Positions 16,141 to 24,121 of a stretch of 64,000 nt of DNA are shown here, piece after piece. Both the position numbers and the translations under genes were made by a program. Positions within the stretch are counted from its first letter, which is position 1. The number at the start of each line of letters is the position of its first letter. This DNA comes from Agrococcus carbonis. GTDB lineage: Bacteria > Actinomycetota > Actinomycetes > Actinomycetales > Microbacteriaceae. The DNA lies in NCBI RefSeq assembly GCF_900104705.1, contig NZ_LT629734.1:1116001-1180000 (forward strand). The letters are read 5' to 3'. Below the pieces are notes generated by a model. The model searched no databases. It was given only the letters and a program-made list of their open reading frames with translations, and was not told where the DNA came from.

Positions 16141-16706
16141 AGCAGGCGCCGAGTAGGGCAGAGGTCATCCTCCATCCGCAGCGGCTCGCGATCGTGCGCG
16201 CCCTGAACGCTGCGCCCGCGACCGCCCAGGAGCTGCTCTCGGCGCTGCCCGAGCTGTCGCAGTCGAGCCTCTACCGCCACCTCGCCCTGCTGCACGAGCG
16301 CGGCATCCTGCAGATCGTCGCCGAGCGCCAGCTGCGCGGTGCGGTCGAGCGCACCTACGGGCTCGCCCGCACAGCGATCGTGGCGGCCGACGAGGTCGCC
16401 GAGTCGAGCGACGACGAGCACTTCCGCTACTTCGGCGCCTTCGTCGGCAGCCTCATGGGCGAGTACGGCTCCTACCTCGACCGCGGCGACGTCGACCTCG
16501 AGCGCGACGGGGTCGGGTACCGCATGCACGTCGTGCACGCGACCCACGACGAGCTCGTGGCGATGGTCGGCGAGCTGCGCGAGGTGATCGCCAGGTACGA
16601 GGCGGCCCCGGCCGCGCCCGGCCGCCGGCCCCGCACCGTCGCGACGATCACGCTGCCGATGACGCAGCCCCACCAGGAGGAGCCCCATGACGACCACGAG
16701 CGCTGA
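16134..16706 (+). CDS. ArsR-type helix-turn-helix regulator
   Basis: 190 residues. Residues 1-85 form a winged helix (ILHPQRLAIVRALN, then ELSQSSLYRHLALLHERGIL as recognition helix and a GAVERTYGLA wing). The C-terminal half (about 90-190) contains a possible ligand or dimer domain. The ATG lies within one of two CATTCTC-N5-TGGGAA repeats, suggesting autorepression. The gene end overlaps by 20 nt the next gene, a membrane protein of the YhfC type, which has its own AGGAGG inside this coding region. Confidence 0.85.
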   Translation: MGKQAPSRAEVILHPQRLAIVRALNAAPATAQELLSALPELSQSSLYRHLALLHERGILQIVAERQLRGAVERTYGLARTAIVAADEVAESSDDEHFRYFGAFVGSLMGEYGSYLDRGDVDLERDGVGYRMHVVHATHDELVAMVGELREVIARYEAAPAAPGRRPRTVATITLPMTQPHQEEPHDDHER

Positions 16707-17373
16707 GCACGGGCCCGCCGCGACGATGCGGCGCAACGCCCTCGCCGCCCTCCCCGTCCCGATGCTGCTGGGTGCACTGCTGCTCGCGCTCGCCGGCGCG
16801 CCTCCGCTCATCGCGCTCGTGCTCGGCGCCGCCGGCTGGTTGCTCGCGCTCGTGCTGCGGCAGCCGATCGCACTGCTCGTCAGCCGGCGCACGACCCCGG
16901 AGCGCACCGCGACGATCGTCGGCTGGTGCTCCGGACCGGCCGAGGAGCTCGTGAGGCTCGCCCTCGTGCTGCTCGCGATCCGCTCGACCGAGGACGCGCT
17001 CTGGGCGGGCTTCGGCTGGGCGACGGTCGAGGTGCTGCTGGTCGTGGTCAACGGCATCGCGCTCGCGAGCCTCATCACGAAGACCGACGCGAAGTCCCTC
17101 GAGGCGCGGGCGCTCCTCGAGGCGCAGGGCATGCTGGGCGCGCAGCAGGTGGTGTGGGGCGTGCTCGAGCGCGTGAGCGCGACGGCCGTGCACATCGGCT
17201 TCACGCTGCTGCTGTTCGCCCAGCCGTGGCTCGTGCTCGTCACGCTGCCGCTGCACTCGGTGATCAACATGTCGATCTCGCGGCTGGCCAAGCGGCATCT
17301 CGCGGCGACCGAGCTGGTCTTCGCAGCGGTGGCGGCGGTCGTGCTGTGGGCCGGGCTCGCGGTGACGCTGTGA
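16687..17373 (+). CDS. YhfC-like intramembrane metalloprotease family protein
   Basis: 228 residues, about seven hydrophobic helices. SGPAEELVRLALVLLAIR places a Glu-Glu pair inside a helix and HIGFTLLLF / LPLHSVINM supply later His residues, the pattern expected of the YhfC/CPBP superfamily. AGGAGG (16675-16680) precedes ATG 16687 by 6 nt. It overlaps the ArsR gene and its stop overlaps the next GTG (GTGA). Family assignment is from motif pattern and moderately sure. Confidence 0.6.
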   Translation: MTTTSAEHGPAATMRRNALAALPVPMLLGALLLALAGAPPLIALVLGAAGWLLALVLRQPIALLVSRRTTPERTATIVGWCSGPAEELVRLALVLLAIRSTEDALWAGFGWATVEVLLVVVNGIALASLITKTDAKSLEARALLEAQGMLGAQQVVWGVLERVSATAVHIGFTLLLFAQPWLVLVTLPLHSVINMSISRLAKRHLAATELVFAAVAAVVLWAGLAVTL

Positions 17374-18029
17374 GCGGTGCGGGCGCCGTGCGCGTGGGGC
17401 CTCGACCCGGCCGCATCGCGCTCGCCGCAGCGGGCGGCGCGTGGGCGCTCGTGTCTCTGCCGCTCACCGCCGCCGACTGGGGCGCGCCGTGGGTGGGGCA
17501 GCTCAGCCGCATCGATCCGTGGCGGTCGGTGCGCGCCGCGGTCGACGAGCCGTACATCCTCTTCGGCGCCCTCGCCGGGCTCTCGTTCCTCGCGATCGGC
17601 CTCGCCCTGCTGCCGTCGCTGTGGCGTGGCGGGTGGGGTGGGCGGGTGCTCGCGGCGCTCGTGCTCGCGGGCGCCGTCGTCACGCCGGCGAGCTACCTCT
17701 CCACGCCGGAGGAGTCGCCGCTGCACGCGCTCTGGGGCTCCGAGGGCCCGCTGCTCGTGCTCGTCGGCCTCGCCGGCATCGCCGCAGCGTTCACGGCGCG
17801 CGGCTGGCCGACGTGGCTGCGGGTGCTGCTCGGTGCGACGCTCCCGGTGCTGATCGCGGGCGTGCTCGCGACCGGCTACTACCCGCACGGCTGCCTCGTC
17901 GCGCTCGCGATCGAGGCGATCGTCGTCGTCGCCGCAGCGCCGGCCGCGGGCGTGCCCAACGGACGGCGCCGGGCATCTCAGGCCGGCGCTTCGCGGCCCG
18001 ATGCGGCCCGGGCAGACTTCGAGCGCTGA
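17370..18029 (+). CDS. Membrane protein, function unknown
   Basis: 219 residues from GTG 17370, which overlaps the previous stop. About five hydrophobic segments with a basic N-terminus and a disordered, Arg/Ala-rich C-terminus. No motif recognised. As the third gene of the ArsR-type operon it is presumably controlled with it and may be the partner or substrate of the membrane protease-like protein. That link is only inferred from the overlap. Confidence 0.55.
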   Translation: MSGAGAVRVGPRPGRIALAAAGGAWALVSLPLTAADWGAPWVGQLSRIDPWRSVRAAVDEPYILFGALAGLSFLAIGLALLPSLWRGGWGGRVLAALVLAGAVVTPASYLSTPEESPLHALWGSEGPLLVLVGLAGIAAAFTARGWPTWLRVLLGATLPVLIAGVLATGYYPHGCLVALAIEAIVVVAAAPAAGVPNGRRRASQAGASRPDAARADFER

Positions 18030-18040
18030 CCAGCAGCGAC

Positions 18041-18958
18041 TCAGACGGTGACGCGCAGCATGCCGACGGGCTCGTCGGCGCTGCGCTGCACGAGCCCGAG
18101 CGGCTCGGCGAGGCGATCGAGCGTGCCGCGCGGCACGGCGCCTGCGCGCTCGAGCAGGGCGAGCGCGACGGGTGCTCCCGCGCGACGGGCGCCGTCGGCG
18201 GTCTTCACCACCGCCGTCGTGCCGTCGGGCGCGACGATCGCCTGCGTGCCCTCGGCGCCGAACTTCGTCGCGCATCCGGTCTCGGCGATCACGACGGCGT
18301 CGGGCCTGCCCGCGCCGTCGATGAGGGTCGGATGCGCGCGCATGGCGTCGCCGACGAGCCGGTGCGCTCCGGTGCCGTCGGGCGCGAGGCGGCGGAAGGC
18401 GCGGGCGAGGCCGACCGGGGTGGTCGGGAAGACGATCGCCCCGCAGCCGTCGCGCGCGCTCTGACGGATCGCCTCGTCGGTCGCGACGGCGATGCCGTCG
18501 CGGAGGATCGCGGTGAGGGGGTGGTCGCCGCTCCAGTAGTCGTCGCTCGCGCCGAGCGCCCGGGCGGCGGCAGCGAGCGCGATGTGCTTGCCGGCGCACA
18601 TGTGCGCGAAGCGGCGCAGCACGCCCTCCGGGTCGCGCATCGGCGGGCACCGCAGCGCGTGCTCGTCGACGCCGAGCGCCTTCGCCATCGCCTGCGCGGT
18701 CTCGAGGTGCTCGTGGTGCCCGTGATGGCTCGCGCTCGCGAGGGCCGCGTGCTCGGGCTGCAGCTCGACGAGGCCGGCGGCGATGAGCGACGCGGCGTAG
18801 AGGGGCTTGAGGCTGCTGCGGGCGAGGAACGCGCGCGTGATGTCGCCGTGGGCCTCGATGACGGCGCCGTCGGGGTCGACGAGCACGGCGACGCCGTGGT
18901 GCTCGGCCTCGGTGAAGCCGTCGCGCTCGACGACGGCGAGCAGGGTGGTGGAGGGCAC
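18041..18958 (-). CDS. L-asparaginase II family protein
   Basis: 305 residues from GTG 18958. It matches the actinobacterial/rhizobial asparaginase II family, not the E. coli AnsB fold: early FLARSSLKPLYAASLI with the SSxK arrangement, HMCAGKHIALAAAA with Cys and Lys, and SGDHPLTAILRD. Members hydrolyse asparagine to aspartate and ammonia. TACCGT on the minus strand sits 6 nt before the start, so it is probably leaderless. No signal peptide. It converges with the ArsR-type operon. Confidence 0.85.
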   Translation of the reverse strand: MPSTTLLAVVERDGFTEAEHHGVAVLVDPDGAVIEAHGDITRAFLARSSLKPLYAASLIAAGLVELQPEHAALASASHHGHHEHLETAQAMAKALGVDEHALRCPPMRDPEGVLRRFAHMCAGKHIALAAAARALGASDDYWSGDHPLTAILRDGIAVATDEAIRQSARDGCGAIVFPTTPVGLARAFRRLAPDGTGAHRLVGDAMRAHPTLIDGAGRPDAVVIAETGCATKFGAEGTQAIVAPDGTTAVVKTADGARRAGAPVALALLERAGAVPRGTLDRLAEPLGLVQRSADEPVGMLRVTV

Positions 18959-19010
18959 GCGACCACGGTAGCGGGGCGGAAGCGAGGGTCGCCCGAGGGC
19001 GGTGGGCGGG

Positions 19011-19198
19011 TGGTCTCGATACGGCGTGCGGCCTACTCGACCGGCGAGGCAGCGGGTGGTTTCGATACGGCCTGCGGCCTACTCGACCAGCGAGGGGACC
19101 GACTCGACCGGCGAGGGGATTGCGGGGTCTCGTGACGCGTGCCGGGCTCCGCCCGGCGCGCTCCTCGACCGACGAGGGACTCCTCGACCGACGAGGGG
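19011..19198. repeat. REP-like repeat cluster (two type A units, one type B unit)
   Basis: Two type A units (19011-19049, 19057-19096) share TCTCGATACG, a central GCG-rich inverted repeat and CTACTCGACC. A type B unit (19126-19198) begins GTCTCGTGACGCGTG, has a GGGCTCCGCCC hairpin and ends with two CTCCTCGACCGACGAGGG copies. The cluster fills the gap after the alkyltransferase operon and stops 1 nt before its last stop codon. Confidence 0.7.
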
Positions 19199-19199
19199 A

Positions 19200-19799
19200 C
19201 TACCGCGCGGTCGACGCCTCGACGGCGAGCAGCCGCTGCTTGGCCTCCGGCCCGCCGGCGTACTGGCCGATCGAGCCGTCGCTGCGCACCACGCGGTGGC
19301 ACGGGATGGCGATCGGCAGCGGATTGCGGCGGCAGGCGGTGCCGACCGCGCGCACGGCGCCGGGCGAGCCGATCGCGCGGGCGACGTCGCCGTAGCTGCG
19401 CGTCTCCCCGTAGGGGATCTCGCGCAGCTGCTCGACGACCTGGCGCCCGAAGCCGTGCGCGAGCGAGAGGTCGAGCGCCCCGTCGAAGGCTCGCGCCCGG
19501 CCCTCGATCAGCCGCTCGAGGCTGCGCGATGCGGCGTCGAGCCGGGCGGGCGCCTCGAGCACGCGCGGGCTCAGCGCCGCGGCGAGCCGCTCGAGCGTCG
19601 CGTCGGGATGGCTGCCGTCGAAGGTCACCGACACGAGGCCCGCGGGCGTCCCCGCCACGAGCAGCGTGCCGAGGTCGGTGTCGAGGGTGCGGAAGGCGAC
19701 GTCGAGCAGGGCGCGCTCGGCCGCGCGATCGGCGAGGCCGGCGCGGAGCGCGTCGAGCCGCCCGGCGGGGAGCTCGGCGTCGAAGAGGGCGTCAGCCAT
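19200..19799 (-). CDS. Methylated-DNA-protein cysteine methyltransferase with N-terminal extension
   Basis: 199 residues. The C-terminal part is a complete alkyltransferase: helix-turn-helix IPYGETRSYGDVARAIG, AVGTACRRNPLPIAIPCHRVVR with the acceptor Cys in PCHR, and IGQYAGGPEAKQRLL. The N-terminus has about 35 extra residues (ELPAGRLDALRAGLADRAA then ERALLDVAFRTLDT) before the usual first strand. ATG 19799 lies 8 nt inside the end of the sigma factor gene, so translation is coupled. It repairs O6-alkylguanine in DNA; the extra segment could contact the sigma factor (inference). Confidence 0.9.
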   Translation of the reverse strand: MADALFDAELPAGRLDALRAGLADRAAERALLDVAFRTLDTDLGTLLVAGTPAGLVSVTFDGSHPDATLERLAAALSPRVLEAPARLDAASRSLERLIEGRARAFDGALDLSLAHGFGRQVVEQLREIPYGETRSYGDVARAIGSPGAVRAVGTACRRNPLPIAIPCHRVVRSDGSIGQYAGGPEAKQRLLAVEASTAR

Positions 19800-20271
19800 C
19801 GTCGCCTCCCATCAGGGAGCGCAAGCGGCGCACGCCGTCCGACGACGCGCGGCGCACCGCATCCGACGACGCCCCGAGCGCCGCGGCCACCTCGGTGAAC
19901 GGCAGGCCGCCGAGGTGGTGGAGCACGACCGACTCCCGCTGCCGCGGCGGCAGCTGCAGAAGCGCTCGCGCGAGGTCGAGGTCGCGGGCGCGCCCGGGCA
20001 CCGTCGCATCGGGGGCGAGCCGGTCGGGCGGCTCGCCGAGCACGAGCCGCGAGCGCCGGCGCAGCACGTCGATCGCCTTGCGGTGCGCGATCGTCACGAG
20101 CCAGCCTTCGATGCGGGTGTCGTGCGCGAGCGTCGGGTACGCCTCGAGCGCGGCGAGGAAGGTCTCGCTCCATGCGTCGTCGGCGTCGGCCTCGTCGAGC
20201 AGCGCACGGCAGACGCGCCAGACCCGCGCGCCATGGGCCTCGACGAGGCTCTCGAAGGGCGCACGGCTCAC
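19792..20271 (-). CDS. ECF-like RNA polymerase sigma factor
   Basis: 159 residues. Region 2 spans about 5-75 ([19 protein letters not shown] and [20 protein letters not shown], the core-binding and -10 parts) and region 4 about 95-155 ([19 protein letters not shown], then [16 protein letters not shown]). No anti-sigma gene is adjacent. GTG 20271 overlaps the stop of an upstream alkyltransferase (GTGA), and its own end overlaps a second one. TAGATT on the minus strand is 7 nt before the start, an internal leaderless promoter candidate. Context suggests a role in response to DNA alkylation. Confidence 0.88.
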   Translation of the reverse strand: MSRAPFESLVEAHGARVWRVCRALLDEADADDAWSETFLAALEAYPTLAHDTRIEGWLVTIAHRKAIDVLRRRSRLVLGEPPDRLAPDATVPGRARDLDLARALLQLPPRQRESVVLHHLGGLPFTEVAAALGASSDAVRRASSDGVRRLRSLMGGDDG

Positions 20272-20771
20272 GCGACCGAATCTAGCCCGGCGCCTGGGAG
20301 CGCAGCGCCGCGCTCGTGGTCGAGGAGGAACCGCTTGCGCTCGACGCCGCCCGCATAGCCGGTGAGCGCGCCGCTCGCGCCGACAACCCGGTGGCACGGC
20401 ACGACGATCGAGAGCGGGTTGCGACCGTTCGCCAAGCCGACCGCGCGCACGGCGGTCGGCTGGCCGAGCTGCTCGGCGATCCAGCCGTACGTGCGGGTCT
20501 CGCCGTACGGGATCGCGCGCAGCGCCGCCCAGACCCGCTGCTGGAAGGGCGTGCCCATGCCCGCCAGCGGCAGGTCGAACGCCGTGCGCTCCCCTGCCCA
20601 GTACTCCCCGAGCTGCTGCACCGCATCCGTGAACGCCGCATCGTCGCGGTCGCCGAAGCGCGCCTCATCCGGGGCCGGGCTGTGGTCGGGCATGTAGAGG
20701 CCGGTGAGCCCCGCGTCGCCGCGCACGAGCGTGAGCGGGCCGATCGGGCTGTCGATGATGGTGTGCTTCAT
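20268..20771 (-). CDS. ogt: Methylated-DNA-protein cysteine methyltransferase
   Basis: 167 residues, standard Ogt length: [20 protein letters not shown] at the start, [20 protein letters not shown], the DNA-binding [19 protein letters not shown] and the acceptor Cys in [10 protein letters not shown]. It transfers alkyl groups from O6-alkylguanine or O4-alkylthymine to itself. GAGAGGA ends 8 nt before ATG 20771. It is the first gene of a run of three overlapping genes: ogt, sigma factor, second alkyltransferase. Confidence 0.94.
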   Translation of the reverse strand: MKHTIIDSPIGPLTLVRGDAGLTGLYMPDHSPAPDEARFGDRDDAAFTDAVQQLGEYWAGERTAFDLPLAGMGTPFQQRVWAALRAIPYGETRTYGWIAEQLGQPTAVRAVGLANGRNPLSIVVPCHRVVGASGALTGYAGGVERKRFLLDHERGAALPGAGLDSVA

Positions 20772-20862
20772 GGCCGTAGTCCTCTCATACCCTGCCAACG
20801 CGCGGGCGGGCCCGGATGTGAGCCTGTGGATGACGGGATTCTCACGCGCCTAGGCTCGGGGC

Positions 20863-21423
20863 ATGGAGATCGCGCTCGTCCGACACGGCCAGACCGACTT
20901 CAACCGCGACGGCAGGCTGCAGGGCACGAGCGACATCCCGCTCAACGAGACCGGCATCGCACAGGCGCACACCGCCGCGCGCCTCCTCGCCGAGCACCCG
21001 CCGGGCGGGCGTCCGTGGGATGCGGTGGTGTCGTCGCCGCTGCAGCGCGCCGCCGTCACCGCCGACATCATCGCCGCCGAGCTCGGCCTCGACGTCGCGG
21101 GGCGATACGCGAGCCTGATCGAGCGCGCCTACGGCGAGGCCGAGGGACTGACGAAGGCGGAGGCGATCGCGCGCTTCGGCACCGACTGGCCCGGCGAGGA
21201 GGCGTTCGAGGCGCTGCAGCGCCGGGCGGTCGCCGCGGTCGACCAGGTCGCTGCGGCGCACCCGGTCGACGCGCTCGTGATCGTCGCGCACGGCACGTTC
21301 ATCCGCGCGTTCGCCGATCACGTCACAGGCCTCGAGACGCGCACGCCCGACAACGCGCACTCGGTGCGCTGCACCGGCCTTCCCGGCGCGTGGCGCCTCG
21401 TCGACGGGCTGGTGCGCGCGTGA
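20863..21423 (+). CDS. Histidine phosphatase family protein
   Basis: 186 residues. IALVRHGQTDFNRDGRLQG holds the RHG catalytic His and the substrate loop, SSPLQRAAVTADI the Arg, RAYGEAEGL the Glu and VAHGTFIRAF the second His, so all active-site pieces of cofactor-dependent phosphoglycerate mutase-like phosphatases are present. TAGGCT (20851-20856) is 6 nt before ATG (leaderless). Its stop overlaps the next GTG. Confidence 0.88.
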   Translation: MEIALVRHGQTDFNRDGRLQGTSDIPLNETGIAQAHTAARLLAEHPPGGRPWDAVVSSPLQRAAVTADIIAAELGLDVAGRYASLIERAYGEAEGLTKAEAIARFGTDWPGEEAFEALQRRAVAAVDQVAAAHPVDALVIVAHGTFIRAFADHVTGLETRTPDNAHSVRCTGLPGAWRLVDGLVRA

Positions 21424-22763
21424 GCCTCGACGCGCTGCGCGCGGCGCTGCCGCCGCACGTCGTCGTCACCGACCCCGCCGCGCTCGACGTGGCGCGTGCC
21501 GACAAGTCGGGCCACCGCTCGGTCGCGCCGCCGCTCGCGATCGTCGAGGCGGAGGCCGTCGAGCACGTGCAGGCGGCGATGGCGTGGGCGAGCGCGCACC
21601 GCGTGCCGGTCGTGCCGCGCGCGGCCGGCACGGGGCTCGCGGGCGGGGCGATCGCGGGCGGCGGCGAGCTCGTCGTCTCGGTCGACCGCATGCGGCGCCT
21701 GCGCGACGTCTCGGTCGTCGACCAGTCGTGCGTGGTCGAGCCGGGCATCCGCAACGCCGAGCTCAACGAGCTGCTCGCGGCGCACGGGCTGTGGTGGCCG
21801 CCGGATCCGGCGAGCCGCGCCATCTCGACCGTCGGCGGCAACATCGCCACGAACGCCGGCGGGCTGCTGTGCGCGAAGTACGGGGTGACGCGCGAGTGGG
21901 TGCTCGCGCTCGACGTCGTGCTCGCCGACGGCAGCCTCGTCACGACCGGCCACCGCACGGTGAAGGGCGTGACAGGCCTCGACCTCACCGCGCTCATGAT
22001 CGGCTCGGAGGGCACGCTCGGCATCGTCGTCGGCGCCACCCTCAAATTGCGACCGCTCGTCGAGGGTCCCGTCTGGACGGTCGGCGCGTTCTTCGCGGAT
22101 GAGGCGAGCGCGGCCGCGGCCTGCACGGCCGTGACGGCCGCCCGCATCCGGCCCGCGATCATGGAGCTCGTCGGCCGCGAGGCCGTCTCGATGCTCGCGG
22201 CCTACACGGGCCGCGCGATGGCGGGCGCGTTCGTGCTCGTGCAGACCGACGACCTCGGCGCCGACACGACGTCGGCGGCGGTCGCCGAGATCCTCGCCGC
22301 GCACGGCGGCGCCGTCGAGCGCACCGACGACCTGACGCAGTCGGATGCGCTCGTGCAGGTGCGCAGGCAGCTGCACTTCGCGCTCGAGTCGTTCGGCACG
22401 GTGCTCGTGGAGGACATCTCGGTGCCGCGCTCGCGGCTCGCGGAGATGTTCCGCGCGTGCGACGAGGCCGCGCGGCGGCACGGCGTGCGGCTCGTCACGT
22501 CGGCGCACGCGGGCGACGGCAACCTGCACCCGACCTTCGTCTTCGACGGCACGGAGCCGAGCGAGGAGATCTGGGCCTGCGCCCACGAGGTGTTCACCGC
22601 GGGCATCGCGCTCGGCGGCACGCTCACCGGCGAGCACGGCGTCGGCATCCTGAAGCGCCGCTGGCTCGTCGACGAGCTCGGCGAGCGTCAGCTCGCGCTG
22701 CAGCGCGCGGTGAAGGCGGCGTTCGATCCGCTCGGCATCCTGAACCCCGGCAAGGCGCTCTGA
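21420..22763 (+). CDS. FAD-linked oxidase, glycolate/D-lactate dehydrogenase (GlcD-like)
   Basis: 447 residues from GTG 21420, coupled to the phosphatase by a GTGA overlap. The N-terminal FAD_binding_4 domain shows PVVPRAAGTGLAGGAIAGGG and PPDPASRAISTVGGNIATNA, which bind FAD. The C-terminal domain ends with HAGDGNLHPTF, TGEHGVGILKRRWL and DPLGILNPGKAL, typical of the GlcD/DLD family that oxidises 2-hydroxy acids. No GlcE or Fe-S partner is beside it. It ends in the REP-rich gap before the FKBP gene. Confidence 0.9.
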   Translation: MSLDALRAALPPHVVVTDPAALDVARADKSGHRSVAPPLAIVEAEAVEHVQAAMAWASAHRVPVVPRAAGTGLAGGAIAGGGELVVSVDRMRRLRDVSVVDQSCVVEPGIRNAELNELLAAHGLWWPPDPASRAISTVGGNIATNAGGLLCAKYGVTREWVLALDVVLADGSLVTTGHRTVKGVTGLDLTALMIGSEGTLGIVVGATLKLRPLVEGPVWTVGAFFADEASAAAACTAVTAARIRPAIMELVGREAVSMLAAYTGRAMAGAFVLVQTDDLGADTTSAAVAEILAAHGGAVERTDDLTQSDALVQVRRQLHFALESFGTVLVEDISVPRSRLAEMFRACDEAARRHGVRLVTSAHAGDGNLHPTFVFDGTEPSEEIWACAHEVFTAGIALGGTLTGEHGVGILKRRWLVDELGERQLALQRAVKAAFDPLGILNPGKAL

Positions 22764-22804
22764 CCGCCGATCCCGCGGTCGTCGAGCGGGCCATCCCACG
22801 GCCG

Positions 22805-22878
22805 TCGAGTAGGCCCGCAGGGCCGCATCGAGACGGGATCTCGATACGACGCCTGCGGCGTCTACTCGATCAGCGTGG
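22805..22878. repeat. Inverted pair of type A REP-like units
   Basis: CGAGTAGGCCCGCAG... (22805-22834) and GATCTCGATACGACGCC...CTACTCGATCAGCG (22837-22878) are the same type A element in opposite orientation, 2 nt apart, between the converging oxidase and FKBP genes. Confidence 0.65.
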
Positions 22879-22884
22879 GGTGCT

Positions 22885-22912
22885 TCAGCGGACCGCGATC
22901 AGGTCGCAGACG
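22885..22912 (-). pseudogene. Remnant of an FKBP C-terminus
   Basis: On the minus strand this stretch reads VCDLIAVR followed by a stop. The intact FKBP gene 94 nt upstream ends VCDLVAVR and stop, and about 25 of 28 nucleotides match (22885-22912 against 23007-23034). The frame has no start codon before an in-frame TGA. It looks like the last codons of a lost tandem copy, or the product of slippage or recombination at the gene end. Confidence 0.4.
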
Positions 22913-22926
22913 CGCTGGAGCTGGAA

Positions 22927-22950
22927 GAGGAGGCCCTTTCGGGCCTCCTC
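22927..22950. terminator. 10-bp hairpin with TTTC loop
   Basis: GAGGAGGCCC (22927-22936) pairs perfectly with GGGCCTCCTC (22941-22950) around TTTC. It lies between converging genes (oxidase + and FKBP -) and probably ends the FKBP transcript. No T-run. Confidence 0.55.
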
Positions 22951-23006
22951 CGCGACGCCAGCGCCGACGCCCGTCCTGGGCGTCGGAGCCGGTCAGCAGC
23001 GATCTG

Positions 23007-23378
23007 TCAGCGGACGGCGACGAGGTCGCAGACGAAGATCAGCGTCTCGTTCGGGCCGATCACGCCGCCGGCGCCGCGCTCGCCGTAGGCCAGGTGGGGC
23101 GGGATGACGAGCTTGCGGCGGCCGCCGACGCGCATCCCCTCGATGCCCTGCTCCCAGCCCTTGATGACCATGCCGACGCCGAGCGGGAACTCGAGCGGGG
23201 CACCCCGGTTGTAGGAGGCGTCGAACTCCTCGCCGGTCGAGTGCGTCACGCCGACGTAGTGCACGCTGACCTGCTTGCCGGTCACCGCCTCCTCGCCGTC
23301 GCCGACGGTGATGTCGGTGATCTCCAGGTCGGTGGGGGCGGGCCCCTCGGGGGCGTCGATCTCGGGCTTCTCAGTCAT
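23007..23378 (-). CDS. FKBP-type peptidyl-prolyl cis-trans isomerase
   Basis: 123 residues, a single FKBP domain without signal peptide. Active-site residues are easily seen: SVHYVGVTHSTGEEFDASYN, LGVGMVIKGWEQGIEGMRVG, KLVIPPHLAYGERGAGGVIG and a final ETLIFVCDLVAVR. Cytosolic prolyl isomerase and possible chaperone. ATG 23378 is preceded by AGGA with suitable spacing. It is divergent from the OsmC gene, with about 106 nt between starts. A copy of its last codons lies just downstream. Confidence 0.93.
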   Translation of the reverse strand: MTEKPEIDAPEGPAPTDLEITDITVGDGEEAVTGKQVSVHYVGVTHSTGEEFDASYNRGAPLEFPLGVGMVIKGWEQGIEGMRVGGRRKLVIPPHLAYGERGAGGVIGPNETLIFVCDLVAVR

Positions 23379-23484
23379 GGCACCATCCTCGCACGCGCTC
23401 CCCTGCCGGTCGTCGGATGCGGTGCGTACGCTGGCACCGTCGGCCCGCGGTGTGCGGGCACGTGCGAACCAAGGAGGACTTCTC

Positions 23485-23907
23485 ATGGCCATCACCTCGA
23501 ACGCCAACGCCACCTGGAACGGCGACCTCGCATCCGGCAGCGGCACCTCGGTGCTCGGCTCGGGCACCAGCTTCGACATGTCGTGGAAGGCGCGCGCGGA
23601 GGAGGGCGGCGCGGTGACGCCCGAGGAGCTCATCGCCGGCGCCCACGCCTCGTGCTTCTCGATGGCGCTCTCGCACACGCTCGCGCAGGCCGGCCACGCG
23701 CCGGAGTCGCTCGCGACGAGCGCGAAGGTCTCCTTCGTCGCCGGCGAGGGCATCACAACGAGCGTGCTCACGGTCACCGGCCGCGTGCCCGGGATCGACC
23801 AGGAGCAGTTCCAGGACTACGCCGAGCAGGCGAAGGCCGGCTGCCCGGTGTCGCAGGCGCTCGCCGGGGTCGACATCCAGCTGGAGTCGGCGAGGCTCGA
23901 GGGCTGA
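23485..23907 (+). CDS. OsmC family peroxiredoxin (organic hydroperoxide reductase)
   Basis: 140 residues. AAGGAGG ends 8 nt before ATG 23485. The two peroxidatic/resolving cysteines are in AGAHASCFSMALSHTLAQAG and EQAKAGCPVSQALAG, as in OsmC/OhrA proteins that detoxify organic hydroperoxides with dihydrolipoamide. The spacing and the start (WNGDLASGSGTSVLGSG) are more like OsmC than Ohr. It stands alone and is followed by a promoter for a very small gene. Confidence 0.92.
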   Translation: MAITSNANATWNGDLASGSGTSVLGSGTSFDMSWKARAEEGGAVTPEELIAGAHASCFSMALSHTLAQAGHAPESLATSAKVSFVAGEGITTSVLTVTGRVPGIDQEQFQDYAEQAKAGCPVSQALAGVDIQLESARLEG

Positions 23908-23956
23908 TTTTCCTGCGGCGCAAGGTTGCCTCTAGCGGAAAGCGCGCTCGACGCTC

Positions 23957-23962
23957 TATAAA
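23957..23962 (+). promoter_or_regulatory. TATAAA -10 box of a small transcription unit
   Basis: TATAAA (23957-23962) stands in an unusually A/T-rich patch, followed by an untranslated leader of about 30 nt and GAAGGAG before ATG 24002. A standard TTGACA is not visible at -35; GCGGAA at 23935-23940 would suit an ECF-type sigma factor. It implies transcription of the short peptide gene. Confidence 0.45.
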
Positions 23963-24001
23963 CAGACGTGACAGCACCATCCGCCGACACGAAGGAGTGA
24001 C

Positions 24002-24106
24002 ATGAAGCGTCGCGAGCAGCTTCCTACTCACCTGCTTGTCACGCTCGGTGGCGACGACGACATCATCATGTCGTCCATCGCCGGCGACGATGACATCATC
24101 ATGTGA
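24002..24106 (+). CDS. 34-residue peptide with duplicated DDDIIM motif
   Basis: The ORF begins MKRREQLPTHLLVTL, then GGDDDIIM, a SSIA spacer and a second GDDDIIM that ends the peptide. GAAGGAG ends 4 nt before ATG. A -10 box lies upstream and a very strong hairpin 16 nt after the stop, so it forms a complete unit. The layout (basic N-terminal part, GG, acidic-hydrophobic repeat) resembles precursors of modified or secreted peptides, but no modification genes are near. The coding DNA also folds: GACGACAT (24056-24063) pairs with ATGTCGTC (24068-24075). Function unknown; a regulatory RNA is the alternative. Confidence 0.6.
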   Translation: MKRREQLPTHLLVTLGGDDDIIMSSIAGDDDIIM

Positions 24107-24121
24107 CATCAGCACTGACAC

